NCBI GenBank assembly: GCA_964535215.1
Contig: CAZHST010000012.1
Location: forward strand, 1-64,000
Source: JACQHM01 sp964535215
Lineage (GTDB): Bacteria; Methylomirabilota; Methylomirabilia; Methylomirabilales; JACQHM01
Length of the DNA: 64,000 nucleotides
Direction: 5' to 3'
The notes below the pieces were generated by a model. The model was given only the letters and a program-made list of their open reading frames with translations. It had not been told where the DNA came from and did no database searches. Of the stretch, positions 14,905-23,576 are shown piece after piece. Position 1 is the stretch's first letter; the number at the start of each line of letters is the position of its first letter. A program made the translations under genes and the position numbers.

Positions 14905-16155
14905 ATGGACAAGTTCATCATCTATGGCGGGAAGCCTCTCGAGGGCCGGGTGAAGGTCAGTGGGGCCAAGAATGCCGCCCTCCCCTGTCTGGTCGCATCC
15001 CTCCTCACCAAAGATGTGCTCCACCTGGAAAACATCCCTTCGCTAGGGGATATCAGGACGATCCTGGTCCTCCTCCGACACCTGGGCGTTGAGGCCGATG
15101 GAGCGGAGGGGTCCCTTTCCCTGAAGGCTGAAGGGCTCAAGGGGTTTGAGGCCCCTTACGATCTCGTGCGGACCATGCGGGCCTCCGTCCTGGTCTTGGG
15201 CCCCTTGGTCGCTCGCTTCGGACGGGCCAGGGTGTCCCTTCCAGGGGGCTGCGCTATTGGGCCTCGCCCGATCAACCTCCACCTGGGGGGGTTAGCGAAG
15301 CTGGGGGCGGAGATCACCTTGAACGAGGGGTACGTCGAGGCCAAGGCAGATCGCCTCAAGGGGGCCAGGATCTACTTCGACCTCCCGACGGTGACCGGGA
15401 CGGAGAACCTGATGATGGCCGCGAGTTTAGCCGAGGGGGTGACGGTCTTGGAGAACGCCGCCTGCGAACCTGAGGTCGTGGATCTGGCCGATCTCTTGAA
15501 CGCGATGGGGGCGTGCATCGAAGGGGCGGGGACCCCCACCATCGTCATCCGCGGTGTAGAAGCCTTACACGGGGCTTCCCACCGGATCATCCCTGACAGG
15601 ATCGAGGCCGGGACCTTCGCCGTGGCGGCGGCCATCACGGGTGGGGAGGTCCTCATCGAGGGGTGCCGTCCAGACCACCTGGAGGCGGTGACGGCCAAGC
15701 TTCAGGAGGCAGGGGTTGCGGTGGAGGTCGGCCCGGACACGTTACGGGTCCGATCCGTTGGGAGACCTAAGGCCGTCAACATCCAGACCCAACCCTTTCC
15801 CGGCTTTGCTACCGATATGCAGGCCCAGTTCATGGCCTTGATGGCCATCGCCGAGGGGAGGAGTCTCATCACCGAGACCGTCTTTGAGACCCGCTTTATG
15901 CATGTGAATGAGCTTCTCCGGATGGGGGCGGACATCAAGGTGGTGGGGAACGTGGCCTTCGTTCAAGGGGTCCCCTCGCTGAGCGGGGCCCCCGTCATGG
16001 CCACGGACCTTCGGGCTTCGGCTTCCTTGGTCCTGGCCGGCTTGGCGGCCAGGGGGCGGACGACCATCTCACGGATCTATCACCTGGACCGGGGCTACGA
16101 GGCTATGGAGAAGAAGCTCGCGATCCTCGGGGCCAGGATCGAACGGGTCCGATGA
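14905..16155 (+). CDS. murA: UDP-N-acetylglucosamine 1-carboxyvinyltransferase
   Basis: A 416-residue enolpyruvyl transferase. The N-terminus DKFIIYGGKPLEGRVKVSGA with KNAALP contains the substrate-binding Lys-Asn. The active-site cysteine is in LPGGCAIGPRPINLHL, the usual fosfomycin-sensitive form. It transfers enolpyruvate from PEP to UDP-GlcNAc, the first committed step of peptidoglycan synthesis in the cytoplasm. Only AAGG directly abutting the ATG serves as ribosome site; the repeat tract just upstream may explain that. Its last codons overlap hisG by 4 nt (ATGA). murA-hisG-hisD order is common in Proteobacteria and relatives. Confidence 0.97.
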   Translation: MDKFIIYGGKPLEGRVKVSGAKNAALPCLVASLLTKDVLHLENIPSLGDIRTILVLLRHLGVEADGAEGSLSLKAEGLKGFEAPYDLVRTMRASVLVLGPLVARFGRARVSLPGGCAIGPRPINLHLGGLAKLGAEITLNEGYVEAKADRLKGARIYFDLPTVTGTENLMMAASLAEGVTVLENAACEPEVVDLADLLNAMGACIEGAGTPTIVIRGVEALHGASHRIIPDRIEAGTFAVAAAITGGEVLIEGCRPDHLEAVTAKLQEAGVAVEVGPDTLRVRSVGRPKAVNIQTQPFPGFATDMQAQFMALMAIAEGRSLITETVFETRFMHVNELLRMGADIKVVGNVAFVQGVPSLSGAPVMATDLRASASLVLAGLAARGRTTISRIYHLDRGYEAMEKKLAILGARIERVR

Positions 16156-16883
16156 AGGATGACCTTCTCACCATTGCCCTTCCCAAAGGGCGGTTGTTTG
16201 GGGACAGCGTTCAGCTTTTCCAGTCCATGGGGATCCCCTGTGGGGAGGTGTTTCTCTCATCCCGGCGGCTGGTTTGTGAGGATCCGGACCGGGGGCTCCG
16301 GTTCCTCGCCCTCAAGGCCCAGGATGTGCCGACCTACGTTGAGCACGGGGCGGCCGATCTCGGGATCGTCGGGAAGGACCTCCTGCTGGAGCAGGGGAAG
16401 GATCTTTACGAACCTCTCGATCTCGGTTTTGGGGCCTGTCGGCTGGTGGTGGCGGAGCCCCTCGCGCTAAAGGCCCGGGATGACCCTCAGGCCTGGTCCT
16501 ACCTCCGGATTGCCACCAAGTACCCGAACCTGACGGAGCGCCATTTCTCCCGGAAAGGGATCCAGGTCGAGATCATCAAGCTCTCCGGCTCCATCGAGCT
16601 GGCCCCCCTGGTTGGCCTCTCGGAGCGGATCGTGGATCTGGTGGCATCGGGGAGGACGCTGGCGGAGAATGGCCTTATCGAGGTGGAGGAGATCGCCCGA
16701 TCCTCGGCCCGGCTCATCGTCAACAAGGCCAGTTTGAAGACCAGGTACAAACGGGTGCAGGGGCTGATTGAGGCGATCCGACAGAGGCTGGAGACGGGAG
16801 ACTGGCGACGGGAGGCCAGAGACTCGACGCTCGAGGCTCAATGGTCGAACCTCAACCATCGTCTGCTGGACGCTGACGACTGA
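16152..16883 (+). CDS. hisG: ATP phosphoribosyltransferase, short form
   Basis: A 243-residue protein whose conserved part ends near residue 217. It begins LTIALPKGRLFGDSVQLF, contains AADLGIVGKDLLLEQG, and the PRPP-binding signature lies near DLVASGRTLAENGL. It joins ATP and PRPP, the first step of histidine synthesis. Lacking the C-terminal regulatory ACT-like domain, it belongs to the short HisG group that normally needs HisZ; no hisZ is present in this cluster. The last roughly 28 residues come from a repetitive DNA tract and are not family sequence. Overlaps murA by 4 nt, implying coupled translation. Confidence 0.95.
   Translation: MKDDLLTIALPKGRLFGDSVQLFQSMGIPCGEVFLSSRRLVCEDPDRGLRFLALKAQDVPTYVEHGAADLGIVGKDLLLEQGKDLYEPLDLGFGACRLVVAEPLALKARDDPQAWSYLRIATKYPNLTERHFSRKGIQVEIIKLSGSIELAPLVGLSERIVDLVASGRTLAENGLIEVEEIARSSARLIVNKASLKTRYKRVQGLIEAIRQRLETGDWRREARDSTLEAQWSNLNHRLLDADD
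16789..16882. repeat. Wordy repeat tract forming the hisG 3' end
   Basis: Short near-repeats such as GAGACGGGAG and GCGACGGGAG, then GACTCGACGCTCGAGGCTC, extend the hisG frame past its normal end up to a TGA at 16881-16883. The style matches the tracts in prmC and before murA. Confidence 0.5.
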
Positions 16884-16896
16884 AGGCTGCCCGCCT

Positions 16897-18189
16897 ATGA
16901 TCAGGGTCTTTCGGAAAGACGATCCTGACTTCCAAGGGTTCCTTAGAAGCTTGAGGGGGCGGCAGGTGGAGCCTGCTCCCGAGGTCGAGGCCTCTGTCCG
17001 GACGATCCTGGCTTCGGTGAAGGAGAAAGGGGATCAGGCTCTCTTTACGTACGCGAAGGACTTTGACGGCGCCCTCCTCTCGGCCGAGACCGTCAGGGTA
17101 GGGGAGGCCGAGATCCAGATGGCCTACCGGACCATCCCCCCAAAGGCCCTGGAGGCCCTGAAGACCGCCCATGCGAGGATCCTGGCCTATCATCAGAGAC
17201 AGCTCCATCCCTCTTGGTTCGTGGAGGAGGAGGGGGCCATCCTGGGGCAGCTCATCAGGCCCCTTGAACGGGTTGGGATCTACGTACCGGGGGGGAAGGC
17301 GGCCTATCCCTCGACGGTCCTGATGAACGCGACCCCCGCCGCCGTTGCCGGCGTCCCTTCCCTCGTCATGTGCACGCCGGTAGGCCCTGACCTGGCCGTA
17401 AACCCGGCCATCCTGGTGGCGGCGGATCTGGCCGGGGTTAAGGAGGTCTACAAGGTCGGGGGAGCCCAGGCCATCGCCGCCTTAGCCTACGGCACAGAGA
17501 GCATCCCCCGGGTGGACAAGGTTGTGGGGCCCGGGAACATCTACGTGACAACGGCGAAGAGACTCCTCTACGGTCAGGTGGGGATTGACCTCCTGGCGGG
17601 TCCCAGCGAGATGCTGATCCTGGCCGATGACTCGGCGGATCCGGCCTCCGTGGCCATAGACCTCTTAGCCCAGGCTGAGCATGATCCGCTGGCTTCCTCC
17701 ATCCTCATTACCCCCTCCTCCACCCTGGCCGAAGCGGTCCTCGTGGAGCTTAGGAACCAGGAGGCCGACCTTCCCCGCCGGGAAATCATCGAGGCCTCCC
17801 TGGGCCAGTGGGGGGCCATCGTCCTCGTCCAGGACTTAGACGAGGCCGCCGCCTTGGTCAACCAGATCGCCCCTGAGCATGTGGAGCTTCTGATCAGGGA
17901 CCCGTGGACCTTTCTGCCCCTCATCAAAAACGCCGGGGCCATCTTCCTGGGGGTCTTTTCGCCGGGGGCCGCAGGGGATTACGTGGCCGGGCCGAATCAC
18001 GTGCTCCCCACGGGGGGGACGGCCCGCTTCTCCTCACCCCTTTCTGTCCAGGACTTCCAGCGGCGCTCCTCCATCGTGGCCTTCTCGCCGAAGAAGCTGG
18101 AGGAGCTTGGCCCCTCGATCGTCGAGCTGGCAGCCTTGGAGGGGCTTTCGGCCCACGCCCGTTCAATCCAGGTGAGGAGGGGGGCATGA
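16897..18189 (+). CDS. hisD: Histidinol dehydrogenase
   Basis: A 430-residue zinc enzyme that oxidises L-histidinol to histidine in two NAD-dependent steps. The ATG at 16897 (MIRVFRKDDPDF) gives the standard length. Conserved blocks: ERVGIYVPGGKAAYPSTVLM, KVGGAQAIAALAYGTESIPR, DKVVGPGNIYVTTAKRLL, DLLAGPSEMLILAD, LLAQAEHDPLASS, IAPEHVELL and GPNHVLPTGGTARFSSPLSV. It overlaps hisC by 4 nt (ATGA at 18186-18189). Confidence 0.97.
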   Translation: MIRVFRKDDPDFQGFLRSLRGRQVEPAPEVEASVRTILASVKEKGDQALFTYAKDFDGALLSAETVRVGEAEIQMAYRTIPPKALEALKTAHARILAYHQRQLHPSWFVEEEGAILGQLIRPLERVGIYVPGGKAAYPSTVLMNATPAAVAGVPSLVMCTPVGPDLAVNPAILVAADLAGVKEVYKVGGAQAIAALAYGTESIPRVDKVVGPGNIYVTTAKRLLYGQVGIDLLAGPSEMLILADDSADPASVAIDLLAQAEHDPLASSILITPSSTLAEAVLVELRNQEADLPRREIIEASLGQWGAIVLVQDLDEAAALVNQIAPEHVELLIRDPWTFLPLIKNAGAIFLGVFSPGAAGDYVAGPNHVLPTGGTARFSSPLSVQDFQRRSSIVAFSPKKLEELGPSIVELAALEGLSAHARSIQVRRGA

Positions 18190-19259
18190 AGGGAGAGCGG
18201 CTGAAGGAGCTGGTTCGAGGGGAGATCAGGGGCCTCCAGGCCTACACCGTCGAGAAGGGCCTGTACAAGGCGAAGCTTGACGCGAATGAGAGCCCTTTCC
18301 CCCTCCCTCCTGAGCTTCATGGGGAACTGTTGACGATCCTGGAAAGGGTGCCCCTGAACCGGTATCCTGACCCTGATGCCGGGGAGGCTCGGGCGGCCAT
18401 TGCCGGGAGGTTAGGGATCCCGGCGGAGCGCCTGATCCTTGGAAACGGCTCCGATGAGTGCATCCTGCTCCTCCTCCTAGCCTTAGGGGGCCCGGTTCTC
18501 TCCCCCATCCCGACCTTTGTCATGTACGAGCTGGCCTCGAAGGCCTTAGGCCTCCGCTTCTTGGGGATCCCCCTCGGACCCCGATTTGAGCTGCCCCTGG
18601 AACAGGTCCTGGAAATCATCCGGCGCGAGCGCCCCAAGCTCATCTTTCTCGCCTCGCCCAACAACCCGACCGGGAACGCCTTTTCCGAGGAGGAGATCCT
18701 GAAGGTTGTGGAGGCCTCGGAGGGACTGGTGGTGGTGGACGAGGCCTATTACCCGTATGCGGGGAGGACCCTCCTGCCCCATCTCTGGCGGTATGAGAAC
18801 CTGGCCATCTTACGGACCCTCTCCAAGATCGGCCTGGCAGGCATCAGGGTGGGGTACCTCATAGCCCATGAAGCCCTCATCGAGGAGCTGAACAAGGTGC
18901 GGCCCCCCTATAACGTGAACGCCCTTTCCCAGGCGGTTGCCCGCTTTGCCCTAGAGCATGAGGAGGCCATCCAGGGGCAGGTGAAGGTCGTCATCGAGGA
19001 GCGGGAGCGGCTCTTCAGGGCTTTGTCTGAGCTCCCTGAGCTGGAGGTCTTCCCTTCGGAGGCGAACTTCCTCCTCTTCCGGACGAAGGTCCCGGTGGAG
19101 CCGGTCTACCTTGGACTCGTCGAGGAAGGGGTCCTGGTGCGGAACCTGAGCAACGGCCCGGGTCTTTTCAACTGCCTCCGGGTGACGGTGGGGACACCGG
19201 AGGAGAACGACCTGTTCCTGGAAACGTTGCGGGAGATCCTAGCGAGGCTTTCAGAATAA
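18186..19259 (+). CDS. hisC: Histidinol-phosphate aminotransferase
   Basis: A 357-residue PLP enzyme. Start at the ATGA overlap with hisD; the frame continues upstream but only in shadow of hisD. Motifs: KLDANESPFPLPPEL, LILGNGSDECILLLLLAL, FLASPNNPTGNAFSEEE, VVVDEAYYPY and the PLP lysine in RTLSKIGLAGIRVGYLIA. It converts imidazole-acetol phosphate and glutamate to histidinol phosphate. It is followed by hisB after 5 nt. Confidence 0.96.
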   Translation: MKGERLKELVRGEIRGLQAYTVEKGLYKAKLDANESPFPLPPELHGELLTILERVPLNRYPDPDAGEARAAIAGRLGIPAERLILGNGSDECILLLLLALGGPVLSPIPTFVMYELASKALGLRFLGIPLGPRFELPLEQVLEIIRRERPKLIFLASPNNPTGNAFSEEEILKVVEASEGLVVVDEAYYPYAGRTLLPHLWRYENLAILRTLSKIGLAGIRVGYLIAHEALIEELNKVRPPYNVNALSQAVARFALEHEEAIQGQVKVVIEERERLFRALSELPELEVFPSEANFLLFRTKVPVEPVYLGLVEEGVLVRNLSNGPGLFNCLRVTVGTPEENDLFLETLREILARLSE

Positions 19260-19264
19260 CGAAA

Positions 19265-19858
19265 ATGAAGAGGACGGCGAAGCTCTCCAGGAGGACGGTG
19301 GAGACGGACATCTCCGTCGAGGTGAACCTGGACGGGAGAGGGGAGGCCACGGTTCAGACAGGTATGCCCTTCCTTGACCACATGCTGGCCCAGCTCGCAA
19401 AACACGGCTTCTTCGACCTGACCGTTCACGCCAGAGGCGATCTGGAAGTGGACTACCACCACACCGTCGAGGATGTGGGCATCACCCTGGGGGAGGCCTT
19501 CGAGAAGGCCCTCGGGGAAAAAATCGGCATCCAGCGCTACGGCTCCGCTCTCATTCCCCTCGATGAGGCCCTTGTCAGCGTGGCCGTTGACCTCTCCGGC
19601 CGGCCGTACCTGGTCTACCGGGCCCCGCAGCTTAGGGGCACCATCGGAACCTTCCATACTGAGCTGGTCAAGGAGTTCTTCAGGGCCTTCGCCACCCACT
19701 TGAAGGCGAACCTCCACATCACCGTCCAATACGGCGAGAACCGCCACCATATCGTCGAAGCCATGTTCAAAGGGGTGGCCCGGGCGTTGGATCAGGCGAC
19801 GGCCTTAGACCCCCGCCGGGCCGGCGTCCCTTCGACAAAGGGAACCCTTTCGGGGTAG
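19265..19858 (+). CDS. hisB: Imidazoleglycerol-phosphate dehydratase
   Basis: A 197-residue monofunctional dehydratase without the HisN-type phosphatase domain found in enterobacterial HisB. The metal-binding motifs are GMPFLDHMLAQLAKHG, DLEVDYHHTVEDVGI and ENRHHIVEAMFKGVARAL; IPLDEALVSVAVDLSGRPYL is also conserved. It converts IGP to imidazole-acetol phosphate. Histidinol-phosphate phosphatase must be encoded elsewhere. 47 nt separate it from hisH. Confidence 0.97.
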   Translation: MKRTAKLSRRTVETDISVEVNLDGRGEATVQTGMPFLDHMLAQLAKHGFFDLTVHARGDLEVDYHHTVEDVGITLGEAFEKALGEKIGIQRYGSALIPLDEALVSVAVDLSGRPYLVYRAPQLRGTIGTFHTELVKEFFRAFATHLKANLHITVQYGENRHHIVEAMFKGVARALDQATALDPRRAGVPSTKGTLSG

Positions 19859-19905
19859 TCAAATGTCCATCATAACATGGGCAGAGATGATGTCAGGCCG
19901 TCTCG

Positions 19906-20526
19906 ATGATTGCCATCATTGATTCGGGCATCGCGAACTTAAGAAGCGTCCAGAAGGGCTTTGAGCGGGTGGGCTTTTCTGCCAGGATCGTGGAGGATCC
20001 CAGGGCGCTCAAGGAGGCCTCCGGAATTGTCCTCCCAGGGGTTGGAGCCTTTGCCGATGGGATCGGGAAACTGAAGGGGGCAGGCTTCGTCGAGCCGCTC
20101 CTTCGGGCCATCGAGGAGGGGAAGCCGGTCTTGGGCATCTGCCTGGGCCTTCACTTCCTCTTCTCAGAGAGCGAGGAGTTCGGCCTCCACAAAGGCCTTG
20201 ATCTGCTCAAAGGTCGTGTCCGTCGCTTCCCCCGTCAACCCTCAGCCCCGATCTTGAAGATCCCTCACATGGGCTGGAACCAGATCAGGATCGAGCGCCC
20301 GGCCCCGATCTTCAACGGCATCCCCGACGGCTCCTACTTCTACTTCGTCCACTCGTATTACGTGGATCCTCAGGAGGATGGGATCGTGGCGGCGACGACG
20401 GAGTACGGCATCCGCTTCGTCTCGGCCATCTGGCAGGAGAATCTCTTTGCGACCCAGTTCCACCCTGAGAAGAGCCAGGCCTTAGGGCTTCGGCTCCTGG
20501 AGAACTTCGGCAGGCTCGCCCGATGA
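19906..20526 (+). CDS. hisH: Imidazole glycerol phosphate synthase, glutaminase subunit
   Basis: A 206-residue class I glutamine amidotransferase. The oxyanion strand is in IVLPGVGAFADG, the nucleophile Cys in PVLGICLGLHFLF, and the His/Glu of the triad in ATQFHPEKSQ. It supplies ammonia to HisF within the HisFH complex. The ribosome site is weak. It lies directly upstream of hisA and close to hisF, the usual arrangement. Confidence 0.96.
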   Translation: MIAIIDSGIANLRSVQKGFERVGFSARIVEDPRALKEASGIVLPGVGAFADGIGKLKGAGFVEPLLRAIEEGKPVLGICLGLHFLFSESEEFGLHKGLDLLKGRVRRFPRQPSAPILKIPHMGWNQIRIERPAPIFNGIPDGSYFYFVHSYYVDPQEDGIVAATTEYGIRFVSAIWQENLFATQFHPEKSQALGLRLLENFGRLAR

Positions 20527-20535
20527 TGCAGGGCC

Positions 20536-21300
20536 ATGTTGGTGATTCCGGCCATTGACCTCAAAGGAGGGAAGGTTGTCCGTCTCACCCAGGGGGATCC
20601 CACCCGGCAGACGCTCTTTTCCGACGATCCTGTAGCCGTGGCCCTCCGGTGGAGGGAGGCGGGGGCAAGGCGGCTCCACATCGTGGATCTGGACGGGGCC
20701 TTCGAGGGCCTTCCGCGCCAGACAGGGATCATCCGGAGGATCGCTGCTGCCGTGGACCTCCCCCTCCAGGTCGGGGGAGGCTTGCGGACCCTGGCGGCCC
20801 TCGACACCCTCTTTAGGGATCGGATCAGGTTTGCTGTCCTCGGGACCTCGGCCATCCTGGATCGGAGGTTCCTGGAGGAGGCCTGCACCCGGTACCCCGG
20901 CCGGATCATCCTGGCCGTTGATGCGAGGGGGGGAAAGGTGGCCGTCAAGGGGTGGGCCGAAACAACCGGGCTTTCCCCCCTGGAGCTTGTCAAGGCCGTG
21001 GCCCCTCTCGACCTGGGGGCGATCATCTATACCGATATCTTAAAGGACGGGACCCAGGAGGGGCCGGATCTGGAGGCCTTGAAGAGGATCGCGGAGATCA
21101 GCAGGCATGCTGTCATTGCCTCAGGAGGGATCGCATCCCTGGACGATGTTCGAAAGGTAGCTTCCATCCGAGGGGTCATGGGGATGCTGATAGGAAAGGC
21201 CCTTTACTCCGGGGTTCTTGACTTCCAAGAGGCGACGGAAGTTGCCCTTCAAACGGCGAGCGGCTCTCATGCTGGCGAAACGGATCATCCCCTGCCTTGA
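20536..21300 (+). CDS. hisA: ProFAR isomerase
   Basis: A 254-residue TIM barrel. It begins LVIPAIDLKGGKVVRLTQGD with the catalytic Asp; the second phosphate-binding half has LGAIIYTDILKDGTQEGP with the catalytic second Asp, and VIASGGIASLDDV. It opens the ProFAR ring to PRFAR. The last 32 nt overlap the start of hisF, so the two proteins are probably translated together. Confidence 0.96.
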   Translation: MLVIPAIDLKGGKVVRLTQGDPTRQTLFSDDPVAVALRWREAGARRLHIVDLDGAFEGLPRQTGIIRRIAAAVDLPLQVGGGLRTLAALDTLFRDRIRFAVLGTSAILDRRFLEEACTRYPGRIILAVDARGGKVAVKGWAETTGLSPLELVKAVAPLDLGAIIYTDILKDGTQEGPDLEALKRIAEISRHAVIASGGIASLDDVRKVASIRGVMGMLIGKALYSGVLDFQEATEVALQTASGSHAGETDHPLP

Positions 21301-22024
21301 TGTAAAAGATGGGCGGGTGGTGAAGGGGACCCGCTTCGTGAACCTCCGGGATGCAGGCGACCCGGTGGAGGTGGCTGCTTGGTACGATCAGGAAGGGGCC
21401 GACGAGCTGGTTTTCCTGGACATCACCGCTTCCCATGAGCGGCGGAGGATCCTGATCAACGTCGTGGCGAGGACGGCAGAGGTGGCCTTCATGCCCTTGA
21501 CCGTCGGCGGCGGGATCCGGACCCTGGAGGATATCCGGGCCCTCCTGTTAGCCGGGGCCGACAAGGTTTCCATCAACACCGCCGCCGTTCAGGACCCGGA
21601 GCTGATCCCGAGGGCAGCCGAGCGTTTCGGCAGCCAGTGTATCGTGTTGGCCATTGACGCCAAAAGGACCGGAGGTCGGTGGGAGGTCTTTATCCACGGG
21701 GGGAGGACGCCAACGGGCCTGGATGCGGTCGAGTGGGCCATTGAGGGGGAGAAGCGGGGGGCTGGGGAGATCCTCTTGACCAGCATGGATCGGGACGGCA
21801 CAAAGGACGGCTACGATTTGGAGCTCACCAGGGCTGTCGCGGAGGCTGTTGGCATCCCCGTCATCGCCTCAGGCGGGGCTGGAAGGCTCGGGCATCTCTA
21901 TGAGGCGTTGACCGTTGGCAAGGCGGATGCGGCATTGGCCGCTTCTATTTTTCACTTCCGGGAGTACACGATCCAGGAGGCCAAGGTGTATTTAAGGGAG
22001 CGGGGGGTCCATGTGAGGAGTTAA
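21269..22024 (+). CDS. hisF: Imidazole glycerol phosphate synthase, cyclase subunit
   Basis: A 251-residue TIM barrel starting MLAKRIIPCLDVKDGRVVKG at 21269, within the end of hisA. The catalytic Asp residues lie in PCLDVKDG and LLTSMDRDGTKDGYD; PLTVGGGIRTLEDI and VIASGGAGRLGHLYEAL are the phosphate-binding loops. With HisH it makes IGP and AICAR from PRFAR. The next gene, 13 nt on, is an adenosine-specific kinase, not hisI. Confidence 0.97.
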   Translation: MLAKRIIPCLDVKDGRVVKGTRFVNLRDAGDPVEVAAWYDQEGADELVFLDITASHERRRILINVVARTAEVAFMPLTVGGGIRTLEDIRALLLAGADKVSINTAAVQDPELIPRAAERFGSQCIVLAIDAKRTGGRWEVFIHGGRTPTGLDAVEWAIEGEKRGAGEILLTSMDRDGTKDGYDLELTRAVAEAVGIPVIASGGAGRLGHLYEALTVGKADAALAASIFHFREYTIQEAKVYLRERGVHVRS

Positions 22025-22037
22025 GAAGAGGGGGGCC

Positions 22038-22526
22038 ATGGCTGTAGAGCTTCAAACGGTTTCCATCGAGATGCCGGAGGGTTGCAACGTGATCCTCGGC
22101 CAGAGCCACTTCATCAAGACGGTTGAGGATCTCCATGAGATCATCGCTGGATCGGTCCCTCAGGCCAGGTTCGGGATCGCCTTCTGCGAATCCTCCGGGG
22201 AATGCCTGATCCGCCATACGGGGAATGATGAGACCTTGAAACAGGCGGCGATCAAGAACGCCCAGGCCGTCGGGGCCGGTCACTTCTTCGTCATCGTCCT
22301 GAAGGATGCCTACCCCATCAACATCCTCAACGCCGTGAAGATGTGCCAGGAGGTCTGCCAGATCTTTTGTGCCTCGGCAAACCCGATCCAGGTTGTCGTG
22401 GCCCAGACCGAGCAGGGGAGGGGGGTGATGGGGGTCGTGGACGGCCTTTCCCCGAAGGGGATCGAAGGAGCCGAGGGCCAGAAGTGGCGCCATGATCTCC
22501 TCAGAAGGATCGGCTATAAATTGTGA
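22038..22526 (+). CDS. Adenosine-specific kinase family protein
   Basis: A 162-residue protein matching the small adenosine-specific kinase family (PF04008) first characterised from archaea: MPEGCNVILGQSHFIKTVED, ARFGIAFCESSGECLIRHTG, ANPIQVVVAQTEQGRG and VMGVVDGLSP. Members bind adenosine, AMP or ATP. AGAGGGGGG is a good ribosome site. It lies between hisF and hisIE; hisF releases AICAR and hisG consumes ATP, so a purine-linked role in this operon is possible but unproven. Its end overlaps or abuts the hisIE start. Confidence 0.88.
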   Translation: MAVELQTVSIEMPEGCNVILGQSHFIKTVEDLHEIIAGSVPQARFGIAFCESSGECLIRHTGNDETLKQAAIKNAQAVGAGHFFVIVLKDAYPINILNAVKMCQEVCQIFCASANPIQVVVAQTEQGRGVMGVVDGLSPKGIEGAEGQKWRHDLLRRIGYKL

Positions 22527-22533
22527 GGAACGC

Positions 22534-23223
22534 GTGGATCTGACGACGCTCAAGTTTGATGAGCAGGGCCTGATCCCGGCCATCGTCCAGGATGCGGAGA
22601 ATGGCGAGGTGTTGATGATGGCCTATATGAACGGGGAGGCCTTGAGGAAGACCCTCGAGACGGGATTTTCCCACTTCTACAGCCGTTCGCGGGGGAGGCT
22701 CTGGAGGAAGGGGGAGGAGTCAGGGCATGTCCAGCGGGTGAAAGAGGTCCTCTACGACTGCGATCAGGACACGTTGCTCTTAAAGGTCGAGCAGGAGGTC
22801 GCTGCCTGCCATACCGGTCACCGGTCCTGCTTCTTTGAGCGGCTCCATCCCATCCCCGGGGTGGTCCCGGAGAAGGCCTTCGAGCCCCAGGAGGCCTCCG
22901 AGGGCTTGAACATCCTGGATCGGCTCTACCAGGTCATCCTGAGCCGGAAGACGAGCCCCCCGGCGGACTCTTACGTGGCGAGGCTCCTGACCCAGGGTCA
23001 GGAAAAGATCTTCAAGAAGCTCGCCGAGGAGCTTACCGAGCTGATCCTCGCCTCCAAGGACAGGAGGAGGGAAGAAATCGTGTACGAGGCCGCTGACCTC
23101 CTGTTCCATTTCCTCGTCTTGTTAGGCTATCACGAGATCTGTCCGAAGGAGGTCGGGCGGGAGTTGGAGCGCCGCTTTGGGAAGAAGCCCGATGAGTATC
23201 GTGGAACCTCGGGTGGGGCGTAG
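22534..23223 (+). CDS. hisIE: Bifunctional PRA-CH / PRA-PH (HisI-HisE fusion)
   Basis: A 229-residue two-domain enzyme. The N-terminal HisI domain: LKFDEQGLIPAIVQDAENGE, SRSRGRLWRKGEESGH, YDCDQDTLLLKVEQ and zinc-binding ACHTGHRSCFF. The C-terminal HisE domain: NILDRLYQVILSRK, KKLAEELTELILA, EIVYEAADLLFHFLVLL. It catalyses the second and third steps of histidine synthesis. I prefer the GTG at 22534 preceded by TGAGGA; an in-frame ATG at 22492 inside the kinase gene would add 14 residues. Confidence 0.95.
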   Translation: MDLTTLKFDEQGLIPAIVQDAENGEVLMMAYMNGEALRKTLETGFSHFYSRSRGRLWRKGEESGHVQRVKEVLYDCDQDTLLLKVEQEVAACHTGHRSCFFERLHPIPGVVPEKAFEPQEASEGLNILDRLYQVILSRKTSPPADSYVARLLTQGQEKIFKKLAEELTELILASKDRRREEIVYEAADLLFHFLVLLGYHEICPKEVGRELERRFGKKPDEYRGTSGGA

Positions 23224-23224
23224 G

Positions 23225-23569
23225 ATGCCGGAGTGTGTCTTTTGCCGGATCATCAAAGGGGAACTTCCCAGCAGAAAGGTCTACGAGGACGATCTCGCCT
23301 TCGCCTTTGACGATATCAACCCTAAGGCCCCGGTCCATATCCTCATCGTGCCGAAAGTCCACCTGTCTACCCTGGTTGACGCCGGGCCCTCTGAGAAGGA
23401 GCTGCTGGGTCACCTCCTCCTGGTGGCGAACAGGATCGCCAAGGAAAAGGGGATCGACGGGAGAGGTTTCAGGCTTGTCCTGAACTGTAACCCTGAAGGG
23501 GGCCAGGTTGTGTATCACCTCCATCTCCATCTCCTGGGGGGACGGCAGATGCGCTGGCAGCCGGCGTGA
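23225..23569 (+). CDS. HIT family protein
   Basis: A 114-residue protein starting MPECVFCRIIKGELPSRKVY with the zinc-type Cys pair of Hint/PKCI proteins, then NPKAPVHILIVPKVH, and the histidine triad HLHLHLLGGRQM at the end. It is a nucleotide hydrolase, probably of AMP-lysine or adenosine phosphoramidate type. It follows hisIE without a gap and was probably captured into the his operon, as seen in other bacteria. Confidence 0.92.
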   Translation: MPECVFCRIIKGELPSRKVYEDDLAFAFDDINPKAPVHILIVPKVHLSTLVDAGPSEKELLGHLLLVANRIAKEKGIDGRGFRLVLNCNPEGGQVVYHLHLHLLGGRQMRWQPA

Positions 23570-23576
23570 AGGGTCT

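Noticed and set aside
17904..18185. Extended N-terminus for the hisC frame
   Set aside because: It lies in shadow of hisD; the ATGA overlap at 18186 gives the normal HisC length.
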